Below are positions 60,073-64,000 of a stretch of 64,000 nucleotides of DNA, in pieces. The notes below the pieces were generated by a model. That model did no database searches. It was given only the letters and a program-made list of their open reading frames with translations, and was not told the DNA's origin. Both the position numbers and the translations under genes were made by a program. Source of the DNA: VRUE01 sp963796705 (GTDB lineage Bacteria > Actinomycetota > Thermoleophilia > Solirubrobacterales > 70-9); assembly GCA_963796705.1 (NCBI GenBank), contig CAWCMK010000003.1, positions 248,001 through 312,000 on the forward strand, in the 5' to 3' direction. How positions within the stretch are numbered: position 1 is the first letter of the stretch; every line of letters starts with the position of its first letter.

Positions 60073-60175
60073 CTCTCAGCTGGGCCGCCGCCCGGCGCCA
60101 GGACGAGCACGAGGGCCGCGATTGAGTCCGCGGCCGATCGGCGAAGACGCCATCCTCGGCAGACCCATGGGCGGC

Positions 60176-61696
60176 TCAGCCGAGCAGTTCGATGTTGCTG
60201 ACCTCGACCTGGTAGCGGCCTTCCTGATCGCGCGCCTTCGGCAGCTTGTTGAACCAGAGCAGGAAGTAGCGCGACGGCTTATCGACATGGAGGTCGATTT
60301 CCTCCTGGGAGGCCGCACCGATCGCCTCGCCGACGGGTTCGCCCCAGCCCGCCAGTTCTTCCGGGGGTCCTGAGGGCGCGGCGAAGACCTCCGCGTCCCA
60401 ACCTGGAGTCGGAGAGCGAACGATCATTCGCCTCGGTCTGGCCGCCGAGCTCGCGGTGACGTAGATGCCGACTCCCGGGTCAGGGCCGGTCTTGGTTCCG
60501 GCAAAGGTTTCGGAGTCATAGTGCTCTGATTCCCAGAAGGTCGTCGTCGGGTTGCCGTCGACCGCGTCGTTTGCGGTCGCGTCATTCTCTTCGCCGTCCC
60601 CCTCCGGGTCGTAGGCGTTTGCCGTGGATGAGATCGGGATCGTCCCGCCCTTGCCGGCGTTGGCCCCGCCACCGCCGATGCTGCCGTCCGAGATCAGCTT
60701 TGTCGCCAGCAGCGTCCCGCCCCCAATCAGGGCAAGCAACGCGATCGCACCCCACGACCAACGCGCCCGGCCTGAGAGCTTTCGCCTGGGCGGCGGCAGG
60801 GCGTCGAGCACGCTGGTTGCCTCGCCGGTCGTCGAGCCGGCGCGCGCGGCCTCGACCTCAAGCGCGGTCTCGAGATCGTCGATCATCTCGCCGGTGCTCT
60901 GGTAGCGCTCCTCCGGTTTCTTTGCGGTGGCCCGCTCGACCACCAGGGCAACCGCGGCCGAGACCTCCGGACGTCGGCGCTGCACATCCGGTAGCTCCTC
61001 GTTTACGTGTTTCATCGCCACCCCGACCTGGCTGTCGGCATGGAACGGAACCTGGCCAATGAGCATCTCGTAGAGGACGACGCCGAGCGAGTAGATGTCG
61101 GAGCGGGGATCGGCACCATGGCCCATCGCCTGCTCGGGGGCAACGTAGTCGGTCGTGCCCAGCACCCTGCCGGTGGCGGTCATCCCCTCCCGTTCGAGCT
61201 GTCGCGAGATCCCGAAGTCAGTCAGTTTCGCCCGTCCCTCATCGTCGATCAGGACGTTCTGCGGCTTGATGTCGCGGTGCACGAGATTGCGACCGTGGGC
61301 GAAGCTGAGCCCGCGAGCGATCTCGATCGCGTAGGCGATCGCCTCCTGCACCTCGAGGGCACCGAGCCGCGCTATCCGCTGCTTGAGCGTCTCTCCTTCG
61401 ACGTACTCGAAGACGATGTAGGGATAGCCGCCATCCTCGCCGGCGTCGATCACCGAAACGACGTTCGGGTGCGAGATCTTGGCAACCGCTCGTGCCTCCT
61501 GGCGGAAGCGCTCGATCTGGTCCTCCTGCTCGGACATCTCGCGGTGCATGACCTTCACCGCCACCGACCGGTCGAGCGTCTCGTCTTTTGCCAAGTAGAC
61601 GGTCGACATCCCGCCGCTGCCGAGCTTGGCCTCGAGCCTGTAGCGGCCGGAGAGGACCGTGCCGATCATGCGAGCGCTAGTCGAACGAGCATCCAT
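60176..61696 (-). CDS. Ser/Thr protein kinase with discoidin-like extracellular domain
   Basis: 506 residues (ATG 61696; ATG 61669 is possible). Kinase at about 19-275 with 'KLGSGGMSTVYLAKDE', Lys48, 'LVHRDIKPQNVLI', 'LTDFGISR' and 'VAPEQAMGHG'. A membrane segment follows at about 312-333. The outside part begins with a Gly-rich linker and 'ANAYDPEGDGEENDATANDA' and 'VDGNPTTTFWES', typical of F5/8 type C (discoidin) carbohydrate-binding folds found at the C-terminus of actinobacterial MviN and kinases. It probably senses a wall glycan. Convergent with ddl. Confidence 0.9.
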   Translation of the reverse strand: MDARSTSARMIGTVLSGRYRLEAKLGSGGMSTVYLAKDETLDRSVAVKVMHREMSEQEDQIERFRQEARAVAKISHPNVVSVIDAGEDGGYPYIVFEYVEGETLKQRIARLGALEVQEAIAYAIEIARGLSFAHGRNLVHRDIKPQNVLIDDEGRAKLTDFGISRQLEREGMTATGRVLGTTDYVAPEQAMGHGADPRSDIYSLGVVLYEMLIGQVPFHADSQVGVAMKHVNEELPDVQRRRPEVSAAVALVVERATAKKPEERYQSTGEMIDDLETALEVEAARAGSTTGEATSVLDALPPPRRKLSGRARWSWGAIALLALIGGGTLLATKLISDGSIGGGGANAGKGGTIPISSTANAYDPEGDGEENDATANDAVDGNPTTTFWESEHYDSETFAGTKTGPDPGVGIYVTASSAARPRRMIVRSPTPGWDAEVFAAPSGPPEELAGWGEPVGEAIGAASQEEIDLHVDKPSRYFLLWFNKLPKARDQEGRYQVEVSNIELLG

Positions 61697-61801
61697 ATCT
61701 GGGGTTCCGCGAAATGAGACTTGCCCGAAGCACTTTGGTTCAGGGTATTGCGGCCGCGCGGCGGGCGTCGAGGAATTCGGCGGCGGGGCGGCGTTTCCCG
61801 C

Positions 61802-62812
61802 TCAGCCGGGGGGCTGGTTGGTGCCCCCGATGGCCCGTCCGACGCGCCTCGCCTTCGGGTGGTGCGCCCGCAAGAGAGCCAGGGCCGCGTCCTCATCGGC
61901 CGCGGCGACGATCACACAGAAGCCACAGCCCATATTGAAGACCTCCTGCATCTCCTTGTCTGGGACCCGGCCGCACTCCTGGATCAGGTCGAAGATCGGT
62001 GGCACCGGAAGTGGGTCGTCGATCTCATAGCGAGCGTCCCCGGCGAGTCGCTCGAGGTTGCCGAGGCCTCCGGAGGTGATGTGCGCGAGCCCGCGAACGT
62101 CGACCGGTGAGCGCAGCAACTCGAGGATCGGCTTGACATAGATCTCCGTCGGCTCCAGCAACTCCTCGGCGAGTGGACGGCCGAGGACGCCCTCCGGGTC
62201 CTCCTCGAGGGGGAGCCCCTCCAGCGCCGAACGGGCCAGGGTGAAGCCGTTGGAGTGGATCCCGGAGGAGGGTAGGCCGATCACCGGGTCCCCCGGCCGG
62301 ACCGTGGCCCCGTCGACGATCTCCGCGAGCGTGACGGTCCCGAAGCAGGCCCCGGAGACGTCGACACCGCTCACGAGGCTGCCCAGCTGGGCGAGCTCGC
62401 CCCCTGGGATCTCGATGCCCGCCAGCAGCGCCCCGCGGGCCAGGCCGACGCCGATCTGCTGGCAGATCTCTGGCTCGGCGCTCGGCAGGGCGATGTAGTC
62501 GAGCATCGCCAGCGGTTCGGCGCCGACGCAGATCACGTCATTGACGTTCATTGCGACGCAGTCGATCCCGATCGTGTCGTAGCGGCCGAGCTGCTCGGCG
62601 ACGAGTAGCTTGGTGCCGACGCCGTCGGTCGAGAGGGCGATCCCCGTGTTTTCATCTATGCGGATGACGCTCGCGTAATGGCCGGGCAGCGGCACCTGCC
62701 GCGAGGGGCGCCCCAGGTCAATCGAGCCCAGCGCTTGCACGAGTCCGGCGACCGCGGCGTCGGCGGCGGCCTGGTTCACGCCGGCCCTTGAGTAGGCGTC
62801 ACCCGAGCTCAC
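61802..62812 (-). CDS. purM: Phosphoribosylformylglycinamidine cyclo-ligase (AIR synthetase)
   Basis: 336 residues, GTG start overlapping the uppP stop (GTGA). Typical PurM sequence: 'YSRAGVNQAAADAAV', 'ALSTDGVGTKLLVAEQ', 'DTIGIDCVAMNVNDVICVGA', 'LPSSGIHSNGFTLAR' and 'AHITSGGLGNLERL', then 'NMGCGFCVIV'. It closes the imidazole ring of AIR in purine synthesis. It is downstream of uppP, an unrelated pathway, so the pair is a simple co-transcription. Confidence 0.96.
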   Translation of the reverse strand: MSSGDAYSRAGVNQAAADAAVAGLVQALGSIDLGRPSRQVPLPGHYASVIRIDENTGIALSTDGVGTKLLVAEQLGRYDTIGIDCVAMNVNDVICVGAEPLAMLDYIALPSAEPEICQQIGVGLARGALLAGIEIPGGELAQLGSLVSGVDVSGACFGTVTLAEIVDGATVRPGDPVIGLPSSGIHSNGFTLARSALEGLPLEEDPEGVLGRPLAEELLEPTEIYVKPILELLRSPVDVRGLAHITSGGLGNLERLAGDARYEIDDPLPVPPIFDLIQECGRVPDKEMQEVFNMGCGFCVIVAAADEDAALALLRAHHPKARRVGRAIGGTNQPPG

Positions 62813-63615
62813 CGCCGCAGCTTTGCAAGAACCACGGCGGCTAGGGCGGCCCGGTAGGCGGCGTAGGGCCAGAGCGCTCGGTCGCGCTCGACCAGGTGGA
62901 TCAGCCGCTGGGAGGCGAGGGTCGAGGTGAACGAGGCGCCGACCCCGATCGCCAGCGATCGTCGCATTCCGGGGGAGGTTCCGCGCTGGATCAGGCGGAA
63001 TCCCTTCAGTGCGGTGGCGCCGATGATGATCGGTAGCGCCACCGTGCGGGAGAGCAGATTGGCCTGATCGCGGGAGAAATGGCGCCAGCGCGCCGCGGCG
63101 AGCGTCACGCCGTTGCGCGAAACGCCGGGCGCCAGGGCCGCCGCCTGGGCGAGGCCGAGCGCCAGGCCGTCGATCGCGCTCGCCTCGCCTCGCCCGCGTC
63201 GTTGCGGACGCCGGTCGGCGACCACCATCGCAGCGGCCCCGGCGAGCAGGCCGAGGGCAGTTGCCCGGGGCCCGCCGAGCCGCCGCTCGATCTGGCTCTC
63301 CAGGCCATAGCCGGCGATCGCGGGGGGAATGAAGGAGAGGGCGAGGACCACGGCGGCCCGCACTTCGAACTCACGCAGCTCTTCGGCGATCAGCCGTCGC
63401 TGGCCGACCAGCAGCGCCGCTGCGGCTCCCGTGTGCAGGGCGACCTCGAAGCTCTTGCGCAGCTCCGGGTCGATCGCCTCCCAGTTCCAGCCGGCCAGCC
63501 AGGGAACGAGGACGATGTGCGCAGAGCTCGAGACCGGAAGCAGCTCCGCCGGCCCCTGGATCAGCCCCAGGGCCAGCGCACGCCGGGCGGGAATCGTCCC
63601 CTCCGCTTCGCTCAA
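62809..63615 (-). CDS. uppP: Undecaprenyl-diphosphatase UppP (BacA)
   Basis: 268 residues, about eight membrane segments. The first motif is 'GLIQGPAELLPVSSSAHIVL' (with the catalytic Glu and Ser residues) and the second is 'LAPGVSRNGVTLAAARW' (PGxSR). It recycles the undecaprenyl carrier lipid for peptidoglycan synthesis and gives bacitracin tolerance. It stands downstream of the DedA gene, whose stop it overlaps by 4 bases; both act on membrane carrier or phospholipids. Confidence 0.94.
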   Translation of the reverse strand: MSEAEGTIPARRALALGLIQGPAELLPVSSSAHIVLVPWLAGWNWEAIDPELRKSFEVALHTGAAAALLVGQRRLIAEELREFEVRAAVVLALSFIPPAIAGYGLESQIERRLGGPRATALGLLAGAAAMVVADRRPQRRGRGEASAIDGLALGLAQAAALAPGVSRNGVTLAAARWRHFSRDQANLLSRTVALPIIIGATALKGFRLIQRGTSPGMRRSLAIGVGASFTSTLASQRLIHLVERDRALWPYAAYRAALAAVVLAKLRR

Positions 63616-64000
63616 ATTCCTCCGGTGGCTTTGGCCGGCTCGCCGTCACCCGGTCCGCCGCCACGCCGCCTCCTGATCACGGCATAGATGACGAGGACGA
63701 TGATCGCCACGACCACCAGATAGTCCAGCACCTGCAGATGGTGGCGCCATTCCTTCCATTCGCTGCCCACCGCGCGGCCGAGCAAACCGAACCCGAGCAC
63801 CCACGGCAGGGAGCCGAGCGCCGTCAGCCAGGTGAAGCGCCAGAAGGGCATCTCCGCGACCCCGGCGGGAAGCGAGATGAAGGCTCGGACGAGGGGCAGC
63901 AGGCGAGCGATGAAGACGGTTGCGTCGCCGTGGCGTTTGAACCACCTGTCCACCCATGCCAGGCGCGCCGGGCTGAGATGGACGAGACGGTTCTTTTCCA
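63612..64000 (-). CDS. DedA-family membrane protein, 5' end cut by window edge
   Basis: The frame is open from the stop at 63612 to the right edge, about 129 codons visible; the N-terminal half is outside. The visible part has 'LVHLSPARLAWVDRWFKRHG', 'IARLLPLVRAFISLPAG' and 'EMPFWRFTWLTALGSLPWV', the re-entrant loop motifs of DedA/VTT proteins, then a C-terminal membrane helix and a basic tail. Some DedA proteins flip undecaprenyl phosphate, which would match the neighbouring uppP. Confidence 0.9.
   Translation of the reverse strand, partial: EKNRLVHLSPARLAWVDRWFKRHGDATVFIARLLPLVRAFISLPAGVAEMPFWRFTWLTALGSLPWVLGFGLLGRAVGSEWKEWRHHLQVLDYLVVVAIIVLVIYAVIRRRRGGGPGDGEPAKATGGI

Noticed and set aside
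60073..60175. GC-rich inverted segments between ddl and the discoidin kinase as a bidirectional terminator
   Set aside because: No clean stem with a T-run could be drawn; any pairing is what GC-rich DNA gives by chance.

Overview
This 64 kb window is GC-rich chromosomal DNA from an actinobacterium, most likely class Thermoleophilia (Solirubrobacterales-like). That placement is an inference. It rests on a pknB/fha/pstP/rodA/pbpA cluster, an mce operon, a Bacillus-type qcrABC operon whose cytochrome subunit IV is fused to cytochrome c, and a GyrB carrying the insertion usually seen in Gram-negative GyrB. The window includes the replication-origin neighbourhood: rsmG, parA, parB, khpB, yidC, yidD, rnpA and rpmH on the minus strand, then dnaA, dnaN, recF, a DUF721 gene, gyrB and gyrA on the plus strand. 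I see no CRISPR array, prophage or rRNA. There is one IS110-family transposase, a tRNA-Lys(CTT) and a tRNA-Ile(GAT).

Layout. 1-5552 (minus): four translationally coupled MCE lipid-transport proteins, the last running off the left edge. 5744-10720: a large MMPL transporter (minus) flanked by two exported proteins that are paralogues of each other (both plus). 10778-13964: tRNA-Lys, an exported esterase, a SanA-like DUF218 protein, a small zinc-binding protein and a TPR-like membrane protein. 13972-16976: tatC and tatA, a zinc-ribbon protein and the IS110 element with structured upstream DNA. 16977-24885 (minus): one long run, hemB, a fused AhbA/AhbB-like protein, hemL, a small prenyl-synthase-like protein, qcrA, qcrB, qcrC, menG and ispB. 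It links tetrapyrrole supply, the menaquinol:cytochrome c reductase and menaquinone synthesis. 24962-33780: an ABC exporter pair, ymdB, a GT87/phosphodiesterase/small membrane protein operon, and an aminotransferase overlapping a divergent D-Ala-D-Ala ligase homologue. 33797-48170: origin region and gyrases. 48243-50674: HNH nuclease, pheA and an anchored CARDB-like protein. 50772-60072 (plus): extra kinase, fhaA, fhaB, pstP, rodA/ftsW, pbpA, pknB, ddl, the peptidoglycan growth and signalling cluster. 60176-64000 (minus): a second sensor kinase with a discoidin-like ectodomain, purM, uppP and a DedA protein cut by the right edge.

Packing is very tight, with 1-8 base overlaps such as ATGA, GTGA and TAGTG, and many GTG and TTG starts. 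Two genes appear to use rarer starts: fhaA (ATT behind a good Shine-Dalgarno) and yidC (CTG overlapping the yidD stop). Several genes have a -10-like hexamer directly before the start codon, suggesting leaderless mRNAs. The observations most worth following are the mce/MMPL/paired exported protein locus, the possible bridge-RNA region of the IS110 element, the small prenyl-synthase-like protein beside qcrABC, the fused siroheme-decarboxylase-like protein between hemB and hemL, and the aminotransferase-ligase pair.
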